From: Laguncularia racemosa
Taxonomy: Eukaryota; Streptophyta; Magnoliopsida; Myrtales; Combretaceae
DNA length: 64,000 bases
Assembly: GCA_037954665.1 (NCBI GenBank)
Contig: JBBMOL010000023.1
Location: 4,712,001 to 4,776,000 of the forward strand
Reading direction: 5' to 3'
This document shows, in pieces, positions 48,650-60,800 of this stretch (within the stretch, counting starts at the first letter, position 1; the number at the start of each line of letters is the position of its first letter). The position numbers and the translations under genes were made by a program. The notes under the pieces are model-generated. The model ran no database searches. It saw nothing but the letters and a program-made list of their open reading frames with translations, and was not told the DNA's origin.

Positions 48650-51010
48650 CAATGCATTTTACATGTTGATGGCAATTAAAGACAATGATTATGTAGAAAC
48701 TCTAATTAAAATAGGTGAATCCTTTAGAGAGCATGGTATACAACAGTTGTACGCTAGGATATCTAAACAATTGGAGAGTCCCTTTCAACAACAAACATTC
48801 AAAGAAAATAGGCATACGCGTTCAACGCAAAATAAGAAGAGGCACCGTGTAATGATGAAGCTGAAGTGGATAGAGCAATTACTTCGATGTTACAACAACT
48901 AGCCACACTCAATCCCTATATAGTGCATGTAGGGGATAGGACACGAAAATGGAAATGGGTGTTGAGAAAGAAAGTTCCGATTACGACGAAGGTTCTAGGG
49001 AGGAAGAAGAAGAAAATGTAAATAAAGTAGACAATATGGCTGAAGGCGATTGTCCAATCGCACCAAGGCACTCAACACAAGTAATATATTAGTCAGTGCA
49101 AGCTAAACTAACCTATATGACAACTAAAGATCCTATTCCTTTTTACACTGTTGACAATAATGATGGTTACATCTATTTCAGGTAAAAACATAATGCAATG
49201 TGTAGTAACTTAAGCAGTAGTGATGAATTCAATAAAGGTATGAAACTCAACACAAAAGTAGATGTTATTTAAGCCATTAAGGTATACCATGTGAAGAATC
49301 ACTATAACTTCAATGTTGACGAATCTAATAAGCCGCTTTGGTATATTTATTATTCAAAAAGGAAAGACAATTGTAAGTGGAGGCTTCAGGGCTATAAGAA
49401 AAAGTTAGAGAGATTATTTGTAATTACTAAATTTAAAGGTTCACACACATACATCAACCTAATGATAAATCAAGATCACATACAGTTGGATTGTAACCTT
49501 CTTTCAAGTAAGTTTGTGAATTTTGTTAGGGATAATCTTGATATAAAGGTTGTCGAGCTCACTTCAATTGTTGAATAAGAATTTGGTTATAGGATATCCA
49601 GGAGAAGGGTGTGGGATGGGAAGAAAAGGCCAATTGAGTAAGGAATTGGGAAAAATCTTATAATGAGCTCCTTAGACTATTTAATGCAATAAAGAATACT
49701 AATCTTTGAACACGAGTTGATTGAAGGTTGGAGAAGATCAAATACCCCCAAGGAGTCCACCCTTAAGTGGGTTTTTTAGGCTTTCGAGTCTTACATGGTA
49801 GCATTTAGATTCTTCATACCCATTATCACTATTGACAACATTTTTTTTATGGTAAGAAAAGTCATAAGTTATTGATTGCTTATGGTGTTGATGAAAAAAA
49901 TCATATACTTTCACTAAGATTTGCCCTTGTTGATGAGGAGTTAACCGAAACATGGGATTGATTTTTGAGAAAATTGAAGTAACATGTTGTTAATGATTGT
50001 AAAGAACATGAAACCATTTGTTCGAATTCAGATAAACACCCTAATATCAAGTTAACACTCAATTGAGCATCTAATGTATGGTAACCTCCTGTTGTAATAT
50101 AGAGGTTCTATATACGGCATACTACGAGCAACTTTAACTAGGCTCACAAAAATATTCAATGTAAGAAATTGGCCACTTACGCAAGAATGCAAGCATAAGT
50201 TCAAAAGTTAAACTATTTCATGGAGTAGGTGAAGATAATCAAGCCCAATGCCCTAATGTGGTTTGATGACACGTTAGTAGAGAAGTGGACGTTGGCCCAT
50301 AATGGTTGTTACCACTTTAGTTACATGACATCGAATATTGTTGAAAACTAAAAATTAGGTGTTGAAAGGAGCTTGAGGGTTATCGGTGGTTACTTTAGTT
50401 AAGAAGACTTTTTACAATTGTGTAGGTTACTTTGTGATCAAGTATTCTAAGGCGCTCAAGAATATAGCAAAGAATAGAGTTTTCACTAAATATGCAACTG
50501 AAATGATTGATAAAGTTTATCAATTATAATAGGCAGGAAATAATTTTTGAGGTGCTAACTGATAATCGTTGTGTAGTGAGCGGATTAAGGGTAGTGAGCA
50601 AACGCACATTGTTGACTTCGCTCATTGCACATGCACTTGTCAAAAATGGCAAATATACTAAATCTCATGCTTGTATGCATTTGTAGTAATTGCTTCCATT
50701 AAGCTTAACATTTTATTGACTATTTTAGATTAGTACGAGTGGATGCATCAAGAGTAGACAAATAGGACCTCCTTCTTTCCCATTGGCGACAAGCTCAATT
50801 GAGAGGAGATAGACTGTCCATTACTTCGTCTAAGAGGAAAACTTGCACAAAAAAGGGGAAAACTTAAGCATAAAATATACCATTTGGAGATGGATATTAG
50901 GGAGCATCCAAATAGAATCACACATGGACTTTGCCAAAAGGAAGGGCACAATAGAAGAGCATGCTAGCATAGAAACAAGAATGGTAAATGGTAGATCTTT
51001 AGATGAATAA
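48650..51010 (+). pseudogene. Mutator-like (MULE) transposase, decayed
   Basis: Reading the + strand through stops and frameshifts gives the order of a MuDR-type transposase. First is an N-terminal DNA-binding-like part (FNKGMKLNTKVDVI, then KDNCKWRLQGYKK) at about 49230-49600. Remnants of the catalytic region follow at about 49820-49960 (LLIAYGVDEKNHILSLRFALVD), then PNALMWFDDTLVEKWTLAH at about 50250-50305. A SWIM zinc finger (CTCQKW ... SCLYAF) lies at about 50625-50690, with Tyr in place of the final His. MULE transposases cut and paste DNA flanked by long inverted repeats. This copy has more than a dozen stops and cannot be functional. I could not identify its terminal inverted repeats. 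Confidence 0.8.
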
Positions 51011-51094
51011 ATCATTAACTATTAGCTTAGTCTTACACATATATGATGTTGAACCATTAATTGTATAATTCTAATAGTTTTGATGTTCCGTTTT

Positions 51095-53175
51095 GCAGAT
51101 TAGATGGAGCTTGAACCTTTTGATCCATTTGTTTTAGCTCAGCAAGAGAAATATTGTTTGCAAGCCATCTAAGATGGAGAGGTAAAATATAAATAACTTG
51201 TGAAATTGATGTCTTTAAATTCCATTTTTCATATTATAACATTTCACTTTTTCACTTTTAGAATCAATCATAGCTTCTCACTTAATGTCACGAGTTGTTA
51301 TTCTAGTAAATCCACGGATGGAGCTATATTTGCAGTTGATAGGCTTCACTGGGGTGAGTCACTTGCCTTTTATACAACTTGATTGACATATGATCATTGC
51401 CATAATTGAAAGGTAGATTATTTGTTTCACATGCTTATCAGAGAGTTCACCATTACTTTACAAGATGTTGAGGTTCAGCTAAGCTTTTCAGTCGATGTTC
51501 AAACAGTAATGAGGAGTAGTTCCCTTAATTGGATTGTTATATGTGAGAGATTACTTGAGGTGAGACCAAAGTCAAGCAGTATTAGGCGGGGGGGTGGGTT
51601 GTAGTGCATTGTTTTAATGTGACTTTGGGATATGTTTTGGGTTCTACCAAAGGATGCAAATGTTGAACAAGTTACACATCATATGCATGCATACATCTTA
51701 TAACTACTAGGAGGATTCATTTTCATTGACAAATTGAGCTCGCTTGTTCATAGTATGTTTTTACCATTGTTGAAACATTTTGATGTCACATGCATATATA
51801 GTTAGGGGTCTACATATTTAGCTTAGTTTGCATCTGCCTTATTAGCTTAGGAGATGGGTGGGGTAGCAATACTACTTCAAGTGGAGGCATAAGATAGATT
51901 CTCACATATAACGCCCTTCAGCTGCTATGAGCTTTTTGTAGATGCTTGAGCTCCCTTGATTGTACAATGAAGGATGAGTCGAAACACTAGGTATCACCCT
52001 ACACATATTGTTGCCGCTTATCGAGATGCACTCAATAGGCAAATTACTGATCAGGTATTTCTTCGGCCTTTTTCAATTTTCCATTTGATTATATGTATCA
52101 TTATATTTAACTCTTACTTACTACCTTTTAGGTCAAGTGAGAGTTGTACGTAAGAATCCAATTCACATCTCCCTCCTTTTGTAGACTAAGTAGACACATT
52201 TGGATGGCTTAGGTACCGCTCATATGTTTCCACATAGTCAAGTGGCATTTTCTAGATTGTGTTACTAGGTAGTTTAGGGATTTCCAACATATCCCACAAT
52301 ATGTTAACACAAAGCCTGAGCTTTATTAAATCAACTTGCATAGGATGATTGGCACAAATTAACCAATACAACAGACACCTTATATTGTCATATGGGACAA
52401 GCAGCTAACTTGAGTAGTTTATATAGGGAGCCCTCCAAGGTTCAAGTAAGGGTATATGAGATGGTATAACTCTATCAATCATCGGTATATAAGACGTACA
52501 GGAGGAGTTCTTGGACATCTAGTAAATAAAACATCAACACTAATTAGGTGAATTATTGTGTAACTGATACTAATTCATTTTATGGCATTTTGTTCATGTA
52601 GGCTAATATGTTCCAATAGATTCGCTTATCCCCTAACCAATCCGCAACTGTTGGTCTAACTGATCATGGTCTTCAGTTTCCACTTGCAAGCTAATCAGGA
52701 TTAGAGCCTAGAGGTTGAGGCAAAAGCTTAGAATGCTGACGGCAATAGCAGCAATCACTTCTAGCATGTCGTAAAATCGAAGGATTAAGACAAACTCGTC
52801 ACTGGGCTCAATTGCGAGAATATGTAGTACAAGCTCAACAACTTTTACCTAATGCTGATGAGATGGTCGATAGCTCAACTTCACTACCTAGCACTTATAT
52901 CGCACCATATTGTTACTCCATCAGTGGTCCATTTGCAATACCACCTACTTCACAAAAGAGATGCTCAAGTAAGTAAACAATGTATTATGGTGAATCTTCA
53001 CAAGAAGCTACAAATTGGAGTCAAGTATGTCCTTGTGACTTCAGCGATACACTCCAGCACCATCCAATACAAGAGTCACAAGTTCTTACTACTCTAGATC
53101 CAAGATCGATTAAACAACACACAAATGCATTTTCATGACTTGCACGGTAGTTCAGTAGGAGAAGAAACAACATAA
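51095..53175 (+). pseudogene. Plant mobile domain (PMD, MAIN-like) gene, decayed
   Basis: Downstream of the transposase and on the same strand, the translation shows the plant mobile domain found in MAIN/MAIL1 proteins and in many transposons. An N-terminal piece (MELEPFDPFVL) lies at about 51104, then FTITLQDVEVQLSFSVD at about 51447, LLGGFIFIDK at about 51700, VAAYRDALNRQITDQVF at about 52010, LICFHIVKWHFLDCVTR at about 52215 and GYMRWYNSINHRYIRR at about 52450. A Gln/Leu-rich C-terminal region (RETRHWAQLREY-like) lies at about 52790. Many stops and frame changes show it is dead. PMD genes next to MULE or LTR transposase genes are known from plants, so this is probably one composite element with the preceding transposase. 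Confidence 0.72.
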
Positions 53176-54399
53176 GATAGCATATTATTTTACATCATTT
53201 GACATATAAATTTTTCATTAACATTTGCGACTCATGTATATATTAGTTTTGCAAGTTTTCCCAATTCTTTTTCCATTCATTGTTAGGTACTTGCTTCTTA
53301 TTGCTCTCACCATTTCTTATATGTTTTCTCTTTAATTACATAACTTTTTTTGAATCATACACTTTTCAATAAAGATTCTAGTTCACACGTGAAATTGTGA
53401 TGTATATGGAGTTTCGGGTTACAAAGTTTTGCAATTAGTATAGTATGCGACTTGGGTTTGCAATTTTTGATCTTATCATTAATAATTTATTCTCGTTTCA
53501 ATTACTAAATAAGGATTCTTCATAGCACAACTCTATAAACTCTTTACCGCATTTGAATTATGAATAATATATAAATAATTTAATCAAAACACAATTATCT
53601 CGAAGATAAAAAATAATTTATTATACTTAGCATCTTTTTTTATCTATATTTATTTTATTATGAGTAATTTTTTTCTTTGTCATAATTAAAGGCACAAAGC
53701 TTTAACCTTTTTTTTTTCGAAGCCAAAATTTTTTTATTTAAAAAAAGTTACATTTTCTTCAACTTAAATTTTTAATATTAAATTTTAATTTTTTTACGAA
53801 ATTTTTCAAAATTTTGAAAATTTACATTTTCTTCAATTTTAAAAAAATAATTTTTAAATCAATATTTTAAAATTTTTAATTTATTAATTTTTTTATAAGT
53901 TATTTTTTCCATTTTTATATTCAAACTTTTCAAATTTTTTTAACAATTTTGTATGAGATTTGTTTTTTCTTTTTCCAAAAATTTCATCAAATTTTCTAAA
54001 TTTTTATTTTCCAAAAATAATTTTTTTTAAATTATATTTTTTATTTTACATTTTGTTTCAAAAAAATTACAAAAGTTTAGATATGAGGAACAAAAAATAT
54101 AATTTATTAAAAAAAGTTAACTAAATTTACAATTTTCAAATATTAATTTAAAATTAGTGTTTTTTTTTTTTAAGAAATTCTATTGAAAGCACATTTTTAT
54201 TCTATACTATCAATTTGACTAAATTTAATTAAATTAAAGGAACATTCTAAATATACATCTTTATCATTTATTTTCGTAATATTTTTCTGAAATATTCCAT
54301 TTCATCATTAATTTTAAAAGAATCACATTCAGAAAAGAGCATCTCTAAGATTCTGGATTCGGTATCACCCCCACCCCCCCATGTCAGTTTAACAACCCA
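53176..54399. other. Very AT-rich spacer before the EMSY-LIKE gene
   Basis: No gene. The segment 53580-54310 is extremely AT-rich with long A and T runs ('aaattttt' words on both strands). It may include the right end of the MULE element, which I could not define. Confidence 0.5.
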
Positions 54400-54450
54400 G
54401 ACGTCAACAGGTCACGTGATCACAGCCTCTGTTCAAAAACACTATAAATA
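54400..54450 (+). promoter_or_regulatory. Core promoter of the EMSY-LIKE gene: GACGTC, G-box and TATA box
   Basis: GACGTC (54400-54405), the G-box CACGTG (54413-54418) and TATAAATA (54443-54450) lie within 51 bp, in the order of a plant core promoter. Transcription would start near 54475-54480, giving a leader of about 340 nt with CT-rich tracts. ACGT-core motifs are usually bound by bZIP or bHLH factors; which one acts here is unknown. Confidence 0.65.
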
Positions 54451-54542
54451 ACAACTCCACCATTGGTTCAAAAATCACTAAGCCAAACGCCACCCTTCCT
54501 TTAACGACTTCGAACTTCGAACTAACGAACCCCCAATACATC

Positions 54543-54551
54543 ATGGGTTAG
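54543..54551 (+). promoter_or_regulatory. Minimal upstream ORF (Met-Gly-stop) in the EMSY-LIKE leader
   Basis: ATGGGTTAG is a two-codon upstream ORF. It lies in the predicted leader if transcription starts from the TATA box at 54443-54450. Confidence 0.5.
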
Positions 54552-54765
54552 TATCAAAAACACACACAAGACACAACATTGTTAAAAATAACAACAGGAA
54601 AACCTTTCCCTCTTTTTCTTTCAAAACAAACGCACAATTTCTCTCTCTCTTCTCACCCAAAATCTTTCAAATTTCACGCGTCATTTAATCTTTAATCATC
54701 CAAAATCACATTCTCTCTCTTCCAGTTTTTCTGGGTTTCAAAGTTTTCGTTTCGCTATTACTCAA

Positions 54766-54798
54766 ATGCTTGAAGATTCTTTCATCAATTTGTTCTGA
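54766..54798 (+). promoter_or_regulatory. Ten-codon upstream ORF in the EMSY-LIKE leader
   Basis: The frame MLEDSFINLF, ending at TGA 54796-54798, stops 18 nt before the main ATG at 54817. Such a short gap would limit reinitiation and could lower translation of the main frame. Confidence 0.55.
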
Positions 54799-54816
54799 TT
54801 CTGGGCGATCCCTCTT

Positions 54817-57800
54817 ATGGACTATGAAGGTTTAGACAGTAGCGGTGAGTTATTCTCGTGATTTTGACTTCTTTTTATCTCTTGTTTTGTGTTTATTGCT
54901 TGGAAATTGTTTAAAATGTAACTTTATAACCTCAGAACTGATTCTTATGTGCTGTTTGTGTAAAAATTGCGTTCTTTATTTGGTATTAGGGTTTGTTTTG
55001 GTTATCTCGGTGATGGGTTTGTGGCAATCTGTTGGTGAATTGGGTTTTAGCGTTGTTTTGTTAGATTAGGGTTTTAGGGCTTGCGTTATGGGATTTGGTT
55101 ATTGTTCAAGAATTAGGTTTTGGAGACATCATTTTGGTGGCTGAAACTTATGTTCTCATTACTGGTTATGGTGTGATCACGAGAAATCTTGTGAAGATAA
55201 AGGAAAATCTTTCCTATTGGACTCTCCTCTGGAAAAAAAAAAATCACGTAGCGAAGTGAATTGTCTTGTTGATGGAGGAAAAAGGTGATAATCATGTAGA
55301 TATGTGTCAGGTTTTTTCAGCCACATCACAGGTATTGCAAATTTCTATGCGTTATTACTCTCCCTCACATCACAGGTATTGTAAATTTCTGTTGTCTCTA
55401 GTTTGGGACCCTAGAAAAGCAGAATTGCCTTTTTGGTTATATATGCTTGTGGCTGCATAAACTTTTGCATACCAAATTATTTCTCCCAATCAACTATCGT
55501 GGTGGCTGCCAAATGATAAATATAGAAGATTTTGTTGGTGGCTTTCAGTTTCTTCTTTTGTATAAGAAGAACCTGCTATTCAAATGATTTGTTTAGCCAG
55601 CCTTTGAAGTTCTTAATAAAAACCCTATCTGCTGAATTTCATTTTCTAATCTTAGTTTATCCATTGCTTATAGTCATGGGACCTCTCTGTATCTCATTTA
55701 CATATTCCATATTCAACTACTAGAGCATGTGTTTTTAGCTAAACTGCATAGATGTTAGATGGAAAAGGCATTTGTCCCCTTAATGTTTTCTAGACTACTC
55801 TGTTTCTGATTCTGAAGGAATCCTATCTTTGATTTGTGCCAAGGTTGAAGGCAAAAGGGAAACAGAATCTTACTACCAAAAAAAAGAAAAAGTACATGTG
55901 ATGCAAATAAGATCAATCGTCAAATTTTTTGCAATGGTCTAATGTTGGGTGTTGAGTTGTACATATTCTAGCACATATTGGATGAACTTTTTCATTTTGA
56001 ATATAGAGGCTCATTAGGTATTTTTTCCAAGAATTTATACTGCAAGTCAAAGAGTGTTCTTTTATTTCTCCATTTTGGATGTAGTTTGTGGTTGATATAT
56101 AAATTTGGTACAAGGTCATAATTGTTTCTTATTCTATCCCTGCCTTTAAAACTGCAGGTACTGATGATGATCTTCCTCCATCACATCGTAATAGAGTATC
56201 AAGACAAGGACGCAGTTCTGGAAACGGAAGGTCTTTTGTAGGTTCTGTCCCTTATCCTAGGTCACACATCGACATGGAGACTCAGATTCATAATTTGGAG
56301 CAAGAAGCATATTGTGCTGTTTTGCGTGCTTTCAAAGCTCAAGCAGATGCCATTACTTGGGTATTTATTTCATTCTAGTAGTTTGAAGGCACTTCTCCTT
56401 AGTCTAAGCTTTCTATTGTGCATTTATTTTCAGGATAAAGAAAGTTTGATTACAGAACTTAGAAAGGAACTCAGAGTATCGGATGATGAACACCGGGAGC
56501 TCCTATCTAAGGTTAATTCTGAAGATGTAATTCGTAGAATCAGGTGCGAGTATTTCCTGAACTCTGGTTTAAAATTGTCTGTTTTCTTTCTTTGTTTGTT
56601 GCTTCTTTTTTCTTTTTTTAAATGGCATCCTTCGTAATGTCTATCATTTTTGTTAGAGAATGGAGGCAAGCAGGTGGACAACAAACTGCCATGTATGGCA
56701 GCTCGCAACACATGCATGATCTGTTACCAAGTCCTACAATTTCAGGATCACGGAAGAAACAAAGAACATCCCAACCGGTATACCATGAGCATTATCTTTT
56801 ATTTGTTTAGTCTTGGATTTGACCCCTTTTCTTACCTTTGCAAGTATTTACATCATAGAATCTCCCATGATGCTTTTCTGTGTTTTTAATCAAAGGAGGA
56901 TAGTAAGTTGTATCATTCATATGGCTGCACCACTCTGTATATTCATGTGCATTGTTCTGCCTTCATGTCCTGGATTGAATTTTTACCCTGCACATGATTC
57001 CATATTTACTAGAATCTTCTACAGTGATCCCTGGAGTTTTTAGTGAAGAAAAGATAGCATTACTAATTAGATGTGTGCATTTGAAAATTCTTATTGATCA
57101 CTCTTTTTTCTGACTTGTGTTGTTGGATCCATTATCAATTGGCAGCAGCATTTGCCTGGTTCTTCAGCAGCAAGATCGACCCAATACCCCCCTTCAGTTC
57201 CTGCTTTCACCAGGCAGTATAGCCATCGCAGTTCTTCTGGTCTGGTTGCACCAAATACAGCAGCTGAAGCAGATCCACTTATTGGGAGAAAAGTGTGGAC
57301 AAGATGGCCAGCAGATAATAATTTCTATGAGGCCATCATCACTGATTATAACCCAATCGAGGTACTTAGTGGGTATTAGATAATTTTATCCTGGAGAGTA
57401 TCTGCCTGTCCTCTTTTTGAGTGTTCCAAAATTCAGATGGAAATTGTCAATTGACCCTGTGCACTGCATTGTTAGAGGATATGTTATTTAGATGTTTATT
57501 TTACTTATCTTCGTTAGCATGCACTCATGCACATAAAAACTGATAGGTGCTAGCTTTATGGTATTGTGCTGGTCATTTCTAGAACCGTACTCTGGATCTA
57601 GTAAACACAGAGCTGATAGCTTTGTTGTACTTTTAAGGCCATGTTGGAAGTGGGATGGGTTTTACTTCTTTTTGCAAGTTGTGTTTATATCAAAGGAACA
57701 CTAGGATAAATAATTTGGACAAATGAATTCTTTTTGTTCTCACCTCTGTGATTGTACATGCTGTGGATCAGATCATGGATTCTTTTGGTTAGGGACCTTG

Positions 57801-60800
57801 GCGGTGCTTCTCTCCTAGTTTTGCATTACCAGGAATGATGAGATGAGCAGCACATGATCTTTTGCTCTTTAAACAGGGCTATAAGTAGATCATTTAGAGA
57901 GAGGAACAAGTAGGTGTAGGACAGGCATCTGAGTTAGGAGAAGCAGTAACAGTTTAAGGCAACCCAGAGGGTTCAAAATTTACTTTTGCATAGTTGAAAA
58001 AGTGCAAGTGAAGACTCAAATATAATAGGGGCAAGCATTGAAAGAGCAATGAAGTGACTTTGGCCAACTTCTCAAGCAGATCAACTCCACCACTATCACC
58101 TTGGTTCCTAAGGTACCCAATCCCTCCTTGTTAATGATTTCAGCCCTATTTCTTGTTGTAGCACTACCTGCAAATGTATTTCTAGTCTTAGCCAATAGGC
58201 TAGGTCCTCGCTTACCTTCCCTTATTGGGAAAGAGCAAGCTGTCTTTGAAAGGTTGGAGTATCTTGGATAATATCCTACTTTCTCAGGATTTATTGAAGG
58301 GTTATCATTGTTCTTAGGGTGCAAAAAGAGTGGTTTTAAAAGTGGATATAATGCCTATGATTTGGTAGATTGGGTTTTCTTGAAGAGTCTATGAACTTTC
58401 TTCATGCTTCAATAATTGGGTGAAACAATGTATCTCTTTCCCAAGGTTTTCAATTTACTTTAACGGGGAACTTGTTGGGTTTTTACCTTGTTCGAGGGGA
58501 TTTTGCCAAGTTGACCCTATCTACCTTCCCTCTTTGTGTTGCATATGGAGGTGTTCTCTTGTATTATGCGAATGAAGGCTGCACTACGGGATTCAAGTTT
58601 CATTGGTGCTGCAAAAATGAAAAAAATTCTAATCTTCACTTCGCCATGGCTTGATGTTGTTCTTGGCCGCTTGCTTGAATTCATTAAACCTAATTAAGCA
58701 AGCTCTATTGGACTTTGTAAGCCACTAGGGCTGAAAATTTATGCAAGAGTAGTGTGTTTGTATATGGTGTAAGCCAAAGATTCAAGGACTGGATTATCCA
58801 CTCCTCGAGTTTAATGGCAGTCAACTCCCTGTTGGATATTTGGGATCCCTCTGAGTTCTTTTAAGCTTTCAAAGGTTGAATGCAAGGAGCTTATTGATAG
58901 AGCTGTCCACAAACTAAATCATTGGAACAAGAAGAGCCTTTTCCTATGTGGTTAAGGTGAAACTCATTAAATTTGCAGGCTTTTTCTTGCAAATATATTG
59001 ATCAACAGCTTTTATCCTTCCCAAGGCTGTTCTTAAGGAGTCTCCTTTTCCTTTCACCATTTTCTTTGGAATGGTGGTAAAAGGGATGAACTATGGCTAA
59101 ACTGGCATGGGAAAAAGTGTAGAGGCCTTTAAAGGAATGGGACCTAGAATAAGACTGTTCAATTGAAACATGTATGGAAGCTTTATAACCCCTTCCATGA
59201 GAGATCGTGGGTTAGTTGGGTCCTTGCTCAAGGGATGAAGCTTTTGGGCTACAAATGATCCTTCACTTTGCTCTTGGCACACAATCTCCTCGGACTTAAC
59301 AAATCTTCAAGTGGTGGGTTTCTTAAAGGATGGGGGATGGAAAGTCTCTCCTTTTTAGTTTGACAATTGGCATCCCATTGGTCCTCTAAATGAGAGGTTC
59401 TCTCTCGATGAGATTAGACAAATGCATCTACCCTTAAATGCATGACTTAGCTCTATTTTAGGCAAAGACGGTTGGCAAAAGGTTTCAAGGAAATCTCTGG
59501 GAAGCAGTGAAAGCTTCATGCCTACTCTTGAGTGAGCAAATGGCCTAGATCCTCTCATGTGGAAGGCCAAGCCGAACCTCAACTTCTCCATCAAGCTCGC
59601 CTATGAAGCCCTAATATTGTCAAGCACAAATGTTTCTTAGATTCAATGCCTGTGGTTTAAAAAGCATATGTTCCTTCATTCTTTGGCTTGCCATCAAAGG
59701 CAAGCTAATGACAATGGACAAGCTTTTGGGGTTGGTTGTGACCCCTACATGTTGCTATTTATGCCATCTAGATTTATGAGCATGTGTCTCTCAAATGTCC
59801 TTTTGTTGGTGAAGTCTGGAATATGGTCATTTGGTGTTCTGTTGCGTCAAAGGGAGTGGACTTATTTAGTCAACTTCCTTTGTAAAGGTTCGACCTTCCT
59901 GGAAGTTTTAACTGGGAAGATCTCTTTCACAGCTTCAATCTACTACTCTTGGAAAGAACGTAATGATAGATGAATGGGGATTCAACCTACAGCTGCTAGA
60001 AATTTAGCTTTTGGAATTTTGTAGTGAGATTTCTATGGTTGTGAACCTTTTTTTTTTGGGTTTTTGGGGGGGTGCCGGGGGGGCGTGGGGATGATTGATA
60101 AATCAGTAAATTCATTGAAATAAGAGGAAGAATGTGCCACCAACATTATGATGGGAAGGTTTACATAGTTACTCTATACTAAAAGGACTGAATATGCAAT
60201 GATTTGGCTGGCAAGACTGCCCGAATGAGGACTGGTTACAGCCTAGTTGTTTGTGGGTATGTATGTATTCTCACTCACCTTTCTGTACTTTGGCTCTAGG
60301 AGCTGTGAACTATTTTTCTCCATCATTGTACATACCAAACAACACCCCCCACCCAAAAAAAAAAAAAGAGGGAACAAAGAAAGAGCATGCGATATATCTG
60401 GAAGGGAATTGGGAACTGGTTCATAATGTCACAACCTTTCTAATTTTTAGCATGTCTAAAAATGAATTTAAAACAGAGGAGAAATCCTTAGCATGACAAG
60501 TCCTTGTTTCATTGGAATTTCATTTCAATCTTAGGATAGTTGGCAAGTGAGGTAGATAGGTGGTTTGAATAGATATGTAATGTTTGAGTAGGCCAGTCAT
60601 TTTGAGGTGTGCTAGCAGCAAGCGTTTGAAGGCGCGTCCTAGGGCGAGTTGATTCGCTCAGAGGGACTTTAGTTGAGTGATGTGCCTTGCATCCTAGTTT
60701 ACCTATGAGTGTTGTTAATTTTGGGCTCATTAGAGAGAACCCCAGGATCTCGGTGTTCACTGTTTTGTTTGGGCATAAAAGATGATCATTTCATTTCCTG

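Noticed and set aside
60509..60760. 83-codon - strand frame in EML intron 5
   Set aside because: Antisense in an intron, unrecognised, in a patch that may be another insertion.
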